Assembly (NCBI GenBank): GCA_007244375.1
Contig: SCVW01000015.1
Span: 124,001-188,000 of the forward strand
Origin: Smithella sp.
GTDB taxonomy: Bacteria > Desulfobacterota > Syntrophia > Syntrophales > Smithellaceae
Direction of reading: 5' to 3'
DNA length: 64,000 bases
The notes beneath the pieces were generated by a model that saw only the letters and a program-made list of their open reading frames with translations, made no database searches and was not told the DNA's origin. Every line of letters begins with the position of its first letter. Position 1 is the first letter of the stretch. A program made the translations under genes and the position numbers. Shown here in pieces: positions 54,894-63,657 of this stretch.

Positions 54894-55784
54894 CTAATTA
54901 AAATTTTTTATTTTATCGGCATCAGTTATCTGATTAATAATATTCTGCATGATTTTCCCCGTTGTTGTTTTAGAAGAATGATAAATGAATACTTTACCGG
55001 TGTCGCCGGATTGGGCAATCGCCGGGTCCATCGGAATCGCGCCGAGAAAATTTACGTTCATGTCTTCGGAAATCTTTTTCCCCCCACCGGTGGGTAATAT
55101 TTGAGTAACCTCACCGCATTTAGGACAAACAAACCCGCTCATGTTTTCAATTACTCCCAAAACAGGAACAGCAAGACGCTTGCAGAAGCTTATGGATTTG
55201 CGCACATCGATGGCAGCCACTTTTTGTGGTGTTGTAACGATAATCGCTCCGTCTAACGGTTGAATCAACTGACATAAAGACAGCGGTTCATCACCAGTGC
55301 CGGGAGGAGCATCAACGATTAAATAATCCAAATCACCCCATTGCACATCGGTCAGAAACTGTTTGATAACGCCCATTTTCATCGGACCGCGCCAGATAAC
55401 CGCGTCATCGGGATTTTGTAGAAGAAATCCCAGGGACATTATTTTCAAACCACCGAATTCAACAGGGAAAAGTCCTTCGGGACCGCCTTTCAGCGTTTCA
55501 TTTTCTAATCCGAGCATCGTGGGAACGCTCGGACCGTGAATATCCACATCCAGCAGGCCGACCCGCAGGCCGTTTAACGCTAGGGCCGTAGCCAGGTTAA
55601 CCGCAACCGTGCTTTTGCCGACACCGCCTTTGCCGGAAAGTACGACTATTTTTTTCTGAATACGGCACAGCGTCGCCTGTAATCTGCGCCGGTCAGCGTA
55701 TTCTTCAGGACTTTCATCTTTTTTCTGTTTTTTTGCCGAGCAACTGGAATCGCCGCACGTATCACATGTTTTCTTCTCTTCCAC
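54894..55784 (-). CDS. Mrp/NBP35-family Fe-S carrier ATPase
   Basis: About 296 residues. An N-terminal extension has CDTCGDSSCS, followed by deviant Walker A GKGGVGKSTVAVNLA, LLDVDIHGPSVPTMLGLE, DAPPGTGDEPLSL and the C-terminal CPKC motif (SGFVCPKCGEV) that holds the bridging [4Fe-4S] cluster of the dimer. It inserts clusters into target proteins. The GTG start at 55784 has GGAGG eight bases before it; the upstream ATG would overlap the NifU-like gene. Confidence 0.92.
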   Translation of the reverse strand: MEEKKTCDTCGDSSCSAKKQKKDESPEEYADRRRLQATLCRIQKKIVVLSGKGGVGKSTVAVNLATALALNGLRVGLLDVDIHGPSVPTMLGLENETLKGGPEGLFPVEFGGLKIMSLGFLLQNPDDAVIWRGPMKMGVIKQFLTDVQWGDLDYLIVDAPPGTGDEPLSLCQLIQPLDGAIIVTTPQKVAAIDVRKSISFCKRLAVPVLGVIENMSGFVCPKCGEVTQILPTGGGKKISEDMNVNFLGAIPMDPAIAQSGDTGKVFIYHSSKTTTGKIMQNIINQITDADKIKNFN

Positions 55785-55800
55785 TATTTTATCCTCCTTA

Positions 55801-56190
55801 TTATTTTCCTTTGGAAAGGTAATCGTCACAAGCCGCCTTCAACGTATTGGTCGCCAGAAGCGCACAGTGTTCATGATCTTTGGGCAAACCTTCGAGCTCC
55901 GTGAGGACATCCTGCTGACTGATGGATTTGACATGATAAACTGACTTTCCCTCGGCCATACAGGTTGCCATTGAGCCGCTGGCAATCGAAGGAGCGCAAC
56001 CGTCCGTGATAAATGAAATTTTTTTTATTTTATCATTTTGTGCCTTGAGCCAGAACTCCATCGTCGTGCCGCATGGTCCGGTGATTTTCGCGTGTCCGTT
56101 GAAATCCTCCAACTTGCCCATGTTGTGTGGTTTATTGGCATGTTTGTTTGCCGTAGAATAAGATTCCTCAAGATTGACTAAATCAATCAC
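55801..56190 (-). CDS. NifU/IscU-like Fe-S scaffold (second copy)
   Basis: A 129-residue scaffold with GPCGTTMEFWLKAQN, FITDGCAPSIASG and DHEHCALLATNTLK: two of the Cys ligands are in clear family positions, and the third (NPRNxG in the other copy) is represented by NKPHNMG, where the Cys is missing. So the site is atypical. The start codon is GTG. It lies between MinD and Mrp ATPase genes, its likely cluster partners. Confidence 0.85.
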   Translation of the reverse strand: MIDLVNLEESYSTANKHANKPHNMGKLEDFNGHAKITGPCGTTMEFWLKAQNDKIKKISFITDGCAPSIASGSMATCMAEGKSVYHVKSISQQDVLTELEGLPKDHEHCALLATNTLKAACDDYLSKGK

Positions 56191-56198
56191 TTTTAATC

Positions 56199-57080
56199 TT
56201 ACGCCTCCTTGCTCTTTAGGTTATCCCAAAGTTGTCGAATATCATCGGCACCGGGTGTTTCCAGTTCCACAACGGTTTTTTGTCGAATTTGTGCCTGTGT
56301 TACTGCACGATCATAACGAATGCGTCCTACAATTTTTCCGCCCAAATTGGAAGCTTTTTCCTCAATACGGGTGGTCATTTCAGGATTAATATCCCATTTG
56401 TTGACGCAAACATCTGCGGGAATCTGAAAATGCCGGGTGAGCGCCAATACCCGCTCCAGATCATGTTCTCCCGAAACAGTCGGCTCGGTAACCACCAGAA
56501 CCTGCGAAGCGCCTGTAACCGAAGCAATGACCGGACAGCCAATGCCGGGCGGACCGTCTACGATGATCAAGTCGTGATTTTCTTTTTCCGCGATCGAGCG
56601 TGCCTCCCGCCGTACAGTGGAAACCAGTTTCCCCGAGTTTTCAGCGGCCACCCCCAGCCGCGCATGCACCATTGGACCCAGGCGCGTTTCGGAAACAAAC
56701 CATTTGCCGCAGTTACAATCGGGGAAATCAATTGCTTTCTCCGGGCACATTTCCACGCAAACTTTGCATCCTTCGCAGGCAACGGGATCCACGGAAAATA
56801 AAAGCTTTCCATTGAAAGTCTGGTTGCTTTGAATCGCATTAAAGCGACAGACGTCTTCGCAAATGCCGCAACCGATACAGTCGGCTTGACGAATTATGGC
56901 TTCGTGACCGCTGATGAATTCATGTTCTTCTTTTATTTGCGGTGTCAGCACCAGATGAAGGTCTGCTGCGTCCACATCGCAATCACAGATCACAGAGCGC
57001 TTGGCCAACGCGGCCAGAGACGCTGTCACGCTCGTTTTTCCCGTTCCTCCCTTCCCGCTGATTACAACCAATTCTTTCAT
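56199..57080 (-). CDS. MinD/ParA-type ATPase with inserted 2[4Fe-4S] ferredoxin
   Basis: A 293-residue ATPase. Walker A SGKGGTGKTSVTASL (8-22), DCDVDAADLHLVL, then a ferredoxin insert (about 62-125) with CIGCGICEDVCRF and CEGCKVCVEMCP, followed by IIVDGPPGIGCPV and switch motifs. Family members occur in pairs in anaerobes and are thought to move electrons or clusters under ATP control. A partner is at 59960-60802. The start follows DnaJ with a four-base overlap. Confidence 0.92.
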   Translation of the reverse strand: MKELVVISGKGGTGKTSVTASLAALAKRSVICDCDVDAADLHLVLTPQIKEEHEFISGHEAIIRQADCIGCGICEDVCRFNAIQSNQTFNGKLLFSVDPVACEGCKVCVEMCPEKAIDFPDCNCGKWFVSETRLGPMVHARLGVAAENSGKLVSTVRREARSIAEKENHDLIIVDGPPGIGCPVIASVTGASQVLVVTEPTVSGEHDLERVLALTRHFQIPADVCVNKWDINPEMTTRIEEKASNLGGKIVGRIRYDRAVTQAQIRQKTVVELETPGADDIRQLWDNLKSKEA

Positions 57081-57427
57081 TTGCTTTTTCCCCGATGATC
57101 TTTATCTATCATTTTGTTTGACCTTACTATTTTTTCAGATTTTTCTTCCGGATAATAATTCCCCCAGATCGGATCATTGCCGTATTGCCGCCACCACCAC
57201 CTATTGTAGTCTTCCCACGGATCGAGAATACCGAACTCTTCTTTCATTAAAAAAGCGTACGCCTCGTTAATGGCCTGCATTTTTATATGCGCGTCGTTTT
57301 CTCTGTTAACGTCGGGATGCCATATTTTTGCGAGATCCCGGTAATTTTTCTTCACGTCTTCCGCCGTTCCGTTTCGGGGAATTCCCAAAAGTTTTTTTGC
57401 ATGATCCACGTTACGGTTACGGTTCAT
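57077..57427 (-). CDS. DnaJ-domain (J) protein
   Basis: A 116-residue protein with an N-terminal J domain: AKKLLGIPRNGTAEDVKKNYRDLAKIWHPDVNRE, with the HPD loop, then a Trp/Tyr-rich end (EDYNRWWWRQYGND). It would recruit Hsp70; Fe-S scaffold release by Hsp70/Hsp40 is a known theme, so the operon context suggests a dedicated co-chaperone like HscB (inference). Overlaps both neighbours by four bases. Confidence 0.9.
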   Translation of the reverse strand: MNRNRNVDHAKKLLGIPRNGTAEDVKKNYRDLAKIWHPDVNRENDAHIKMQAINEAYAFLMKEEFGILDPWEDYNRWWWRQYGNDPIWGNYYPEEKSEKIVRSNKMIDKDHRGKSK

Positions 57428-58074
57428 AATTCTTCTTTCCTCTTCGCCGGTTCATTTTTAAGGCCGTTGATGACGTAAAGGGCTGCCTGGCGCGGGTCGT
57501 TACTTTCATATATTTTCTCGCCTTCGATTCCCAGAATATACGCTGTTTGTATTGAAAATAGTTCAGCCATAAAACGTTCAATTTGTTTCACGTCCGTATG
57601 CCGAATCAGGTTTACGTATGAATCCGGCTCAAGACGCTTTTGCTTTACAAATCCGGACTGGGGATTAAGCAACATGGCGATGATTTTTCCTTCCGTGCGT
57701 AAAACAGCAAACGAACGTTGCAGAGCTTTTCTGTAATCCTCTATAAATTGCAGTGAGGCAACGTAAATAACGGCATCAAAAGAAGATTCCGGAAACGGCA
57801 TATCTTCCGCCCGCCCTGCCACAGTTCTGACGGCGTCCGGCGCACATTTTAAAGCTTCAAAGGAAATATCAAGTCCCGTAATATGAAGTCCATGCGCACT
57901 TAATTTCTCTTCAATGACGGCTGGTCCGCAGCCGACACTTAAAATGTCAAGACTTCCCCGCAGATGCGAAACAAGATAATCCGTTTCGATCCGGAAAACA
58001 TTCTGCCAGAATGTTTCCTTGCAGGTTTCCACATACTTTTTTGTCTCTTCGGCGCTTTTCATTCTGCAAATCAT
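57424..58074 (-). CDS. class I SAM-dependent methyltransferase
   Basis: A 216-residue methyltransferase: SVGCGPAVIEEKLSA (motif I), ITGLDISFEALKCA, AGRAEDMPFPESSFDAVIYVASL. Motifs are those of small-molecule methyltransferases of the UbiE/Coq5 type. The substrate is unknown. Overlaps the DnaJ start by four bases. Confidence 0.85.
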   Translation of the reverse strand: MICRMKSAEETKKYVETCKETFWQNVFRIETDYLVSHLRGSLDILSVGCGPAVIEEKLSAHGLHITGLDISFEALKCAPDAVRTVAGRAEDMPFPESSFDAVIYVASLQFIEDYRKALQRSFAVLRTEGKIIAMLLNPQSGFVKQKRLEPDSYVNLIRHTDVKQIERFMAELFSIQTAYILGIEGEKIYESNDPRQAALYVINGLKNEPAKRKEEL

Positions 58075-58114
58075 TCACGTTTTTATAAATAGTTACATCT
58101 CTTACTTAAATAAA

Positions 58115-58726
58115 TCATTCTGTCATGCGAACGGCAACTATCAAATTCTGCCTTTTACTGTGATATTCTTTCAATTTGAAGCCGTGTTCGGTTAATATCG
58201 TCTTTGCTTCATACAGCGTACCGCTGTTTACCTCGTGTTGTCTTCCTTCTATCGCGTGAATTTTGTTCAATATCTCAAGTCCTTCCTCATTAAAATCACT
58301 CAATACTATTTTCCCGGTGCGGGAGAGAATTCTGATGAATTCATCACAGACCCTACGGACAGATGAAAGATGATGAATCATGTTGACCGCAAAAATTGTA
58401 TCGAAAAAACTGTCATCGCAGGGAATGGATTCGATATTGGCCACAACAAAAGTGACTTGGTGTTGCAGTCCGTAATACATCAGATTTAGCAGGGCATATC
58501 TTTGTTCCGCAGCGGAAATATCAAATGAAAAAAAATTAAAACCGGCCCGTGCCAAAGCGAGCGTAAAATATCCTTTGCCTGTACCTGCTTCGAGAATGTT
58601 GCCCGAAAACGGACGCGCATTGTCAATAATAAAATTGCGTTCCTGGTCGATATCGTAATCGAATTTTCGATAAAGTGCTATGCGTTCCAGATATTTTTCG
58701 TGGTTTTCGATAATTTCCTTTTTCAT
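58115..58726 (-). CDS. class I SAM-dependent methyltransferase
   Basis: A 203-residue protein with NILEAGTGKGYFTLALA (motif I), FDISAAEQRYALLNL, DDSFFDTIFAVNMIHHL and KIVLSDFNEEG. It is a second methyltransferase in the operon, but not closely similar to that at 57424. Substrate unknown. Between it and the radical SAM gene are only 11 bases. Confidence 0.85.
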   Translation of the reverse strand: MKKEIIENHEKYLERIALYRKFDYDIDQERNFIIDNARPFSGNILEAGTGKGYFTLALARAGFNFFSFDISAAEQRYALLNLMYYGLQHQVTFVVANIESIPCDDSFFDTIFAVNMIHHLSSVRRVCDEFIRILSRTGKIVLSDFNEEGLEILNKIHAIEGRQHEVNSGTLYEAKTILTEHGFKLKEYHSKRQNLIVAVRMTE

Positions 58727-58737
58727 CCGTCAACCTT

Positions 58738-59694
58738 TCATTTCATTTTGTTTTCTTCCACTATTCTGTAAAAAAGACCTTGATCAGTACGCATCGAAGA
58801 TATGAGATGTTTATCAATAAGAGATTTTAACCTTTTGGCCACTTCATGCGGGTGTAGTCCCAAACCGAGACAAATTCCATCAAGTGTGCACGGTCTTCTG
58901 GCAAGAAGATCTAAAATATCCTTGTCTCTGGCTCCCTGTTCTTTTGCAACGGGACTTTCGGCAGGCAGGGAGTTTTCAATAATTTCCGTAGAAATGGAAA
59001 ACAAGCCGGCTAGTTTATTCATTTGTTTTGAATCGACGGCGCAGGCGAAGTCTTCATAAGCCGGACGGCTTACAGTATTGAGCTGAACTTTTTCCACACC
59101 GATTTTGTTTGCCAATGCCGCTATTTCTTTTACTTCCGCTGTCATTCCGGTAATTCCGGAAAGCAGAAGAACCTCCAGCCAGATGCGGCCGGCAAATTGC
59201 CGGGAAAATTCAATCAGACCCTGAACCATCCGGTCAAAGGAAATATCCTGGTGAGGACGATTAACATATTGAAACAATTCTTTGTTTCCTGCATCAAGTG
59301 AGGGAATGACGATATCCGCGTTCATTAAAGCTTTTCGCACGTCGGGAAGGAAAAGCAGAGACCCATTGGTCAAAACCGTCACAGGGATGTTTGTCATTTG
59401 TTTTGTTTTTTCGATTATTTCACCGATGGATGCGTGTAGTGTTGGTTCTCCGGAACCGGCAATAGTTATATAATCACAGGAGACACCTGTTGATAATTTT
59501 TCTTTCAGTTCCGATAAAATATCCGTAACCGGTAAATAATCAAGCCTAGTAGTTGTTTTGTTCGTTGTCTTTCCCAACTGACAATAAATACAGTCATATG
59601 TGCAGGTCTTATGCGGCACTATGTCCACACCAAGGGATTTTCCCAGCCTGCGTGACGGTACAGGACCATAAATATATTTATAAACTCTTTTCAT
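58738..59694 (-). CDS. radical SAM protein with C-terminal winged helix
   Basis: About 318 residues beginning MKRVYKYIYGPVPSRRLGKSLGVD; the radical SAM signature is CTYDCIYCQLG, followed by TIAGSGEPTLHASIGEII and LNTVSRPAYED. The last 70 residues form a winged helix (LARRPCTLDGICLGLGLHPHEVAKRL). This is the COG0731-like Fe-S oxidoreductase family common in methanogens and deltaproteobacteria. GGAG supports the start after the FmdB gene stop (the two are one base apart). Confidence 0.88.
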   Translation of the reverse strand: MKRVYKYIYGPVPSRRLGKSLGVDIVPHKTCTYDCIYCQLGKTTNKTTTRLDYLPVTDILSELKEKLSTGVSCDYITIAGSGEPTLHASIGEIIEKTKQMTNIPVTVLTNGSLLFLPDVRKALMNADIVIPSLDAGNKELFQYVNRPHQDISFDRMVQGLIEFSRQFAGRIWLEVLLLSGITGMTAEVKEIAALANKIGVEKVQLNTVSRPAYEDFACAVDSKQMNKLAGLFSISTEIIENSLPAESPVAKEQGARDKDILDLLARRPCTLDGICLGLGLHPHEVAKRLKSLIDKHLISSMRTDQGLFYRIVEENKMK

Positions 59695-59695
59695 T

Positions 59696-59953
59696 CTAAT
59701 CTCCGCAAGGCGATTTACCGCAACGTTGGTTTCTCCCGCAGCAGGTTTTGCCCGTTTCTTCAAGCGAACAGCTCTTGCTTTGATTGCGGTAACTCGATGA
59801 GTCTGTTTTCATGATGAACCCGCTGCCACCGCTAACCTGTCTTTTTACCTTGCCGTTACATTCGGGACAGATAGATAAAGCGTCGTCATTGATGCTTTGT
59901 TGTTTCTCAAAATGCAGGCCGCATCTTGTGCATTCGTATTCGTAAGTGGGCAT
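59696..59953 (-). CDS. FmdB-family zinc ribbon protein
   Basis: An 85-residue protein: MPTYEYECTRCGLHFEKQQS, CPECNG, SGGSGFIM, and an additional Cys-rich end (CSLEETGKTCCGRNQRCGK). It is like the protein at 16040-16228, but longer by the Cys-rich end. Within the operon it lies between the MinD ATPase and the radical SAM gene. Confidence 0.88.
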   Translation of the reverse strand: MPTYEYECTRCGLHFEKQQSINDDALSICPECNGKVKRQVSGGSGFIMKTDSSSYRNQSKSCSLEETGKTCCGRNQRCGKSPCGD

Positions 59954-59959
59954 GGTTTG

Positions 59960-60802
59960 TTATCCTTTCTTTGTAAAGTTTGTTATCTTCTCTGAAAGAT
60001 TTTCAAAAAGTGTCCGATATCGGGGAAGGGCGTCCACTATCAGAATCCCCCTGGAGTAATTTTCGGCAATTTGCCGGTCGTCGGGAATTTCCATCAAAAT
60101 GGAAACATTTTCTTTTCTGCAGAATTCGTGAACGCGATCATCCCCGCTGCCCATCCGATTGATCAGAACCCCGAAGGGTAGATTCAGTTCCCGGATCATA
60201 TCCACTGCCAGTGTCAAATCATGCAAGCCGAAAGGCGTCGGTTCCGTAACCAGAAGAACAAAATCCGAATCTTTTATTGCGGCGATGACAGGACAGGAGG
60301 TACCGGGCGGAGCATCGAGAATTGCTGCCGAGCTTTCCGGTATAGCGTTTTTTACGGCGCGGATGAGAGGCGGCGCCAAAGCCACTCCGACATCAAGCCT
60401 TCCGGTAACCAGGGTTATGTTCTCGGCGACCGATGTTTCAATGACACCGATGCGGTGGTTTTGTTCTCTGATAGCTTTTGTAGGACACACCAGTGTGCAT
60501 CCTCCGCAGCCGTGGCACATTTCCGGAAAAACAAGCGGAGTTGTGCCGAATGTAACAATGGCAGAAAACTGACAGATTTTTGCACAGTCACCGCAGCAAT
60601 TGCAGAGGTCTTCGTTGACTTCCGGCACGGGGATGCCTACGATTTTTTCAGATTGATCCGATGTTTTTAAAAATAAATGAGCGTTGGGTTCTTCCACGTC
60701 GCAGTCCGCCAGCAGCACATTTCCCTTAAATACACGTGCAAGATTGACACTGACGGTAGTTTTTCCCGTTCCCCCCTTGCCCGATGCGACAGCTATCTTC
60801 AT
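59960..60802 (-). CDS. MinD/ParA-type ATPase with inserted 2[4Fe-4S] ferredoxin
   Basis: A 280-residue partner of the ATPase at 56199: SGKGGTGKTTVSVNLA (6-21), ADCDVEEPNAHLFL, ferredoxin insert with CNCCGDCAKICQF and CHGCGGCTLVCP, ILDAPPGTSCPVIAA. Its start overlaps the membrane-protein stop by four bases. The two ATPases of this type are usually encoded side by side; here they are separated by about 2.9 kb in the same operon. Confidence 0.92.
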   Translation of the reverse strand: MKIAVASGKGGTGKTTVSVNLARVFKGNVLLADCDVEEPNAHLFLKTSDQSEKIVGIPVPEVNEDLCNCCGDCAKICQFSAIVTFGTTPLVFPEMCHGCGGCTLVCPTKAIREQNHRIGVIETSVAENITLVTGRLDVGVALAPPLIRAVKNAIPESSAAILDAPPGTSCPVIAAIKDSDFVLLVTEPTPFGLHDLTLAVDMIRELNLPFGVLINRMGSGDDRVHEFCRKENVSILMEIPDDRQIAENYSRGILIVDALPRYRTLFENLSEKITNFTKKG

Positions 60803-61413
60803 GCCGTTTCTCCTTCTTTTTTATGAATCCAAAGCAGAGGAAATACAATGTCGCTGGTGCAGCAGGGCACCCAGACTGCCAAAAACAGAAAAGCAGCAAT
60901 CAATATTGTAGTGACAACATCAACGGACTTATCCAGTGCCATTAAAACGTGAAACAGAGAAGCCCATGTGCTCAAAAGCACATGCCCCGCGTGAGGAATT
61001 TTGGTATGAGAAATGACATATCCCAGAACTATGCCGCCCAGCGCCAGAGGATTTACCAGCCACCATTTCTCGATAAAACCCAGATGAATGCCCCGATGCG
61101 GAAGTTCAAGCAGCCATTCTCCTACGTAGGGTATCAAAGAATCGCTGAGCGTGGCTATACCAATGGATCCGACATAACCGATAATGATGATTTTTATGAT
61201 GTTGCGTTGTGAATGAATTCTGTACATTGCAGTGGTAACCAGAGCGCTGAGTAAAACGTGCAAAGGATGCATTGTCCAGAAAAGCGCGGAAGAGATTTCA
61301 CGCGGAACCCGAAACTGGATAAAAGCCGCCATAATTATAATTCCCGTTATAGTACCGAACATCGTAAAAGGCGCATGCAATTTAAGTTCTGTTGCGATAA
61401 TTCCAGCTTTCAT
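60799..61413 (-). CDS. hypothetical membrane protein
   Basis: A 204-residue protein with five to six membrane helices; the end carries VPCCTSDIVFPLLWIH with adjacent Cys, a possible metal or cofactor site within the membrane. The domain GHVLLSTWASLFHVLMAL also has His. I do not recognise a family. Overlaps with both neighbours by four bases suggest tight coupling to the MinD ATPase and DUF89 genes. Confidence 0.7.
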   Translation of the reverse strand: MKAGIIATELKLHAPFTMFGTITGIIIMAAFIQFRVPREISSALFWTMHPLHVLLSALVTTAMYRIHSQRNIIKIIIIGYVGSIGIATLSDSLIPYVGEWLLELPHRGIHLGFIEKWWLVNPLALGGIVLGYVISHTKIPHAGHVLLSTWASLFHVLMALDKSVDVVTTILIAAFLFLAVWVPCCTSDIVFPLLWIHKKEGETA

Positions 61414-62294
61414 GAAACCGCTCCTGAGGAATAATCGGGCAAGGAGAAACTATTTGCAACCACATAAGATCCAACGCGAAATCCGGAATGACGGCTGATG
61501 GTCGGGCATTTTATACGAAAAAGGAAAAAAATTTCGCGTTGTTCATCGGATAAAGTTTCAAAATTACCTTGACCTTTGGCAATGACCATATCCGCCTCTT
61601 CAAAGCGACGGCGGAATTCCATATCACAATCATTGAGAATTGTTCCGGGAGCATCGGAACCGTTGTCAATAATTTCCGCTATATCATCAATTTTTGCCGC
61701 CTGCGCATCTGTAATAGTCGCATCATTGATGACCGGTGCCCCGCGTACAGCCATTGTTATTTTTACGCCGGATAATTGTTCAATTAATAAACGATCGAAA
61801 AAGATTTCACCCGCATTATCAGCCAGATAAAGAATATTTTTTGCCTTTTGGACGGCTTTTTTAAATGAGTTTACGTTACCGTAGATCGTTTGCAGCGGTG
61901 TGCTTTGCAAAGCAGCATAAATTTCCTCGTGGCTGATATTATTTTTTGATCCCAGATCAATAATATTTCCCGAGATGGCGTAACGTACAGCCATCATCAT
62001 AGGGTCGGGTGATGAATTTATATGCTGCCGGATTGAAGGAATTAAACCGGCAGCCATTTTGTTATGCAGATCCTTGGCTGTGCGATAGGGATCATCTGTC
62101 GGTAGAACAGAACGCAGCCGCCGGTGAATCGACTGGGAAACGGCAGGCGGAGTTTCATTGAAATCAAGTTCGCTGATCCATTGCAAGACATTCTGCATTA
62201 AACGTTTTTGCTCTTCGTCGGATAAATCGGACATTTTTACCGTATCTGCAGCCTGTCGCACAAAACATGGAATACAGTCCATAGACATTTTCAT
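61410..62294 (-). CDS. DUF89/ARMT1-type metal-dependent phosphatase
   Basis: A 294-residue protein: N-terminal MDCIPCFVRQAAD (CxxC), YGNVNSFKKAVQKAKN, and LYLADNAGEIFFDRLLIEQL, the DUF89 signature with the metal-binding Asp and Asn. DUF89 proteins are damage-control phosphatases acting on sugar phosphates. The CxxC type is common in anaerobes. Overlaps trmO by four bases. Confidence 0.88.
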   Translation of the reverse strand: MKMSMDCIPCFVRQAADTVKMSDLSDEEQKRLMQNVLQWISELDFNETPPAVSQSIHRRLRSVLPTDDPYRTAKDLHNKMAAGLIPSIRQHINSSPDPMMMAVRYAISGNIIDLGSKNNISHEEIYAALQSTPLQTIYGNVNSFKKAVQKAKNILYLADNAGEIFFDRLLIEQLSGVKITMAVRGAPVINDATITDAQAAKIDDIAEIIDNGSDAPGTILNDCDMEFRRRFEEADMVIAKGQGNFETLSDEQREIFFLFRIKCPTISRHSGFRVGSYVVANSFSLPDYSSGAVS

Positions 62295-62782
62295 GAACGA
62301 TAACCTCTTTTACCTCTTTTTTGCGCGGTTGGTTCGTCAACCTCGTCCTGCCAGCCGTTTTTCCGTATATCGTGCAGATCGAATTTTGCCGTGTATGGTT
62401 TGATGTCCAGAAGCGGAGTCCCGTCGAGAATATCAACTCCGTCAATATAAAGAATATTGTTTTCTATCCGGATAAGTTCTACAATGCTCAGTCCTATAGA
62501 GTTAGGACGCCCCGGCGCACGTATGGAAAATATTCCCCGTTCCACGTCCTGAAGAAAAGGTTTTACCAGTAATTTGACCGGCGGGGCCTGGTTAAAATGA
62601 TAAATTAAATAAATATGCGAAAAGCCGTCCAGATCGCGGAGACCTGCTTTAAATTCTTCCAGAACTATCACGTGTCCCTTACAGCCGCGGGCGTATACCG
62701 GCTGAATGGGTGTTTTTTCAGCCATCGTATGTTCACTATGAATTATTCCGATCGGCTTATATATTATTTGTTTGTCAATCAT
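62291..62782 (-). CDS. trmO: TrmO-family tRNA methyltransferase (UPF0066/VirR)
   Basis: A 163-residue protein of the TsaA/TrmO family: YKPIGIIHSEHT, SIRAPGRPNSIGLSIVEL and DGTPLLDIKPYTAKFD are the family motifs. TrmO methylates N6-threonylcarbamoyladenosine in tRNA; short archaeal-type members as here are less well characterised. Overlaps the NifX-type gene upstream and the DUF89 gene downstream by four bases. Confidence 0.88.
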   Translation of the reverse strand: MIDKQIIYKPIGIIHSEHTMAEKTPIQPVYARGCKGHVIVLEEFKAGLRDLDGFSHIYLIYHFNQAPPVKLLVKPFLQDVERGIFSIRAPGRPNSIGLSIVELIRIENNILYIDGVDILDGTPLLDIKPYTAKFDLHDIRKNGWQDEVDEPTAQKRGKRGYRS

Positions 62783-63141
62783 ACCCAGTGTCCTTCCACA
62801 TCGGCGGACTTGGCTTCACTAAGTTTTCCGGCACGATATTGCTCCAAAGCTTCCGTCACTGTAGCAGCAAAGGCATTGTAAATCTTGATGCCTGCTGCCT
62901 GAAGCGTACGAAAGGCTTTTGGTCCGCAATGTCCGGTAATGACGGCTCCAACGCCCATGCGGGCTATATTTTGCGCGGATTGAATACCGGCACCCTGTGC
63001 TGCGTTCAGGTTTTGCTCATTATCTATAACTTCGAACGTTTTTGCCTCCAAATCGTAAATGAGAAATTTCGGCGCCCGTCCAAAACGGCTGTCCATAGGA
63101 GCATTCAAATCATTTCCTGATGTTGTCAGTGCGATTTTCAT
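62779..63141 (-). CDS. NifX-type Fe-Mo cofactor-family protein
   Basis: A 120-residue NifX-like protein: MKIALTTSGNDLNAPMDSRFGRAPKFLIYD, GAGIQSAQNIARMGVGAVITGHCGPKAF and EALEQYRAGKLSEAKS. It is close to the NifX core of the IssA-like protein at 16606 (GAGIQSAQ, GxCGPxAF), but without the Gly-rich tail. AAGGAG precedes the ATG. It heads the tightly overlapping part of the operon. Confidence 0.9.
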   Translation of the reverse strand: MKIALTTSGNDLNAPMDSRFGRAPKFLIYDLEAKTFEVIDNEQNLNAAQGAGIQSAQNIARMGVGAVITGHCGPKAFRTLQAAGIKIYNAFAATVTEALEQYRAGKLSEAKSADVEGHWV

Positions 63142-63253
63142 TTTAAAATCTCCTTTGATGGCAATTTGTAGCTGCGGTGACAGCGCGAAGCGGCGACTTA
63201 CGCGCCATCACCGCAATGCATGGATCAACTCCATGCAGGTTTCACAAAGGAGG

Positions 63254-63631
63254 CTATTTCCCTTGCGTTTTAGTATCCAACTCATCCAGACGTTTTTTAA
63301 TTGCATCTATTTCATTTTGAAGCAATTCCGCCTGATTACTTAGAATCTGTTTTTCTGCTTCAGGATCTTGATTTTGGTACGGAGCGGCCATTCCGCCGCC
63401 ATACCGTGCCCATCCGGGTACACCGGTGGCGTAAAAACGATTACGGAGACCGAACCCTCCTGCACGGAAACCGCGACCGCCGAAACCGGCGCCACGTCCA
63501 AAACCCATGCTGAAACCTCTTCCTGGAATGTTGTTCATATAACCGGGCACATTGTAGCCCGCACAATACCCCGCCATTCTGCCTGTCATTGGTCCCATGC
63601 CCATGGGACCGGTTCTATCTCCTCTTGGCAC
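63254..63631 (-). CDS. DUF5320 family Gly/Arg-rich protein
   Basis: A 125-residue protein beginning MPRGDRTGPMGMGPMTGR, then AGYCAGYN, a low-complexity part with GFGRGAGFGGRGFRAGGFG, and a C-terminal coiled coil (EKQILSNQAELLQNEIDAI). Same layout and length as 14008-14385. A 112-bp gap, with no clear terminator, separates it from the next NifX-type gene. AAGGAGG lies upstream; the start codon is ATG preceded by GTGCC. Confidence 0.88.
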   Translation of the reverse strand: MPRGDRTGPMGMGPMTGRMAGYCAGYNVPGYMNNIPGRGFSMGFGRGAGFGGRGFRAGGFGLRNRFYATGVPGWARYGGGMAAPYQNQDPEAEKQILSNQAELLQNEIDAIKKRLDELDTKTQGK

Positions 63632-63657
63632 GATAAAATCCTCCTTTTATAGTTTAT

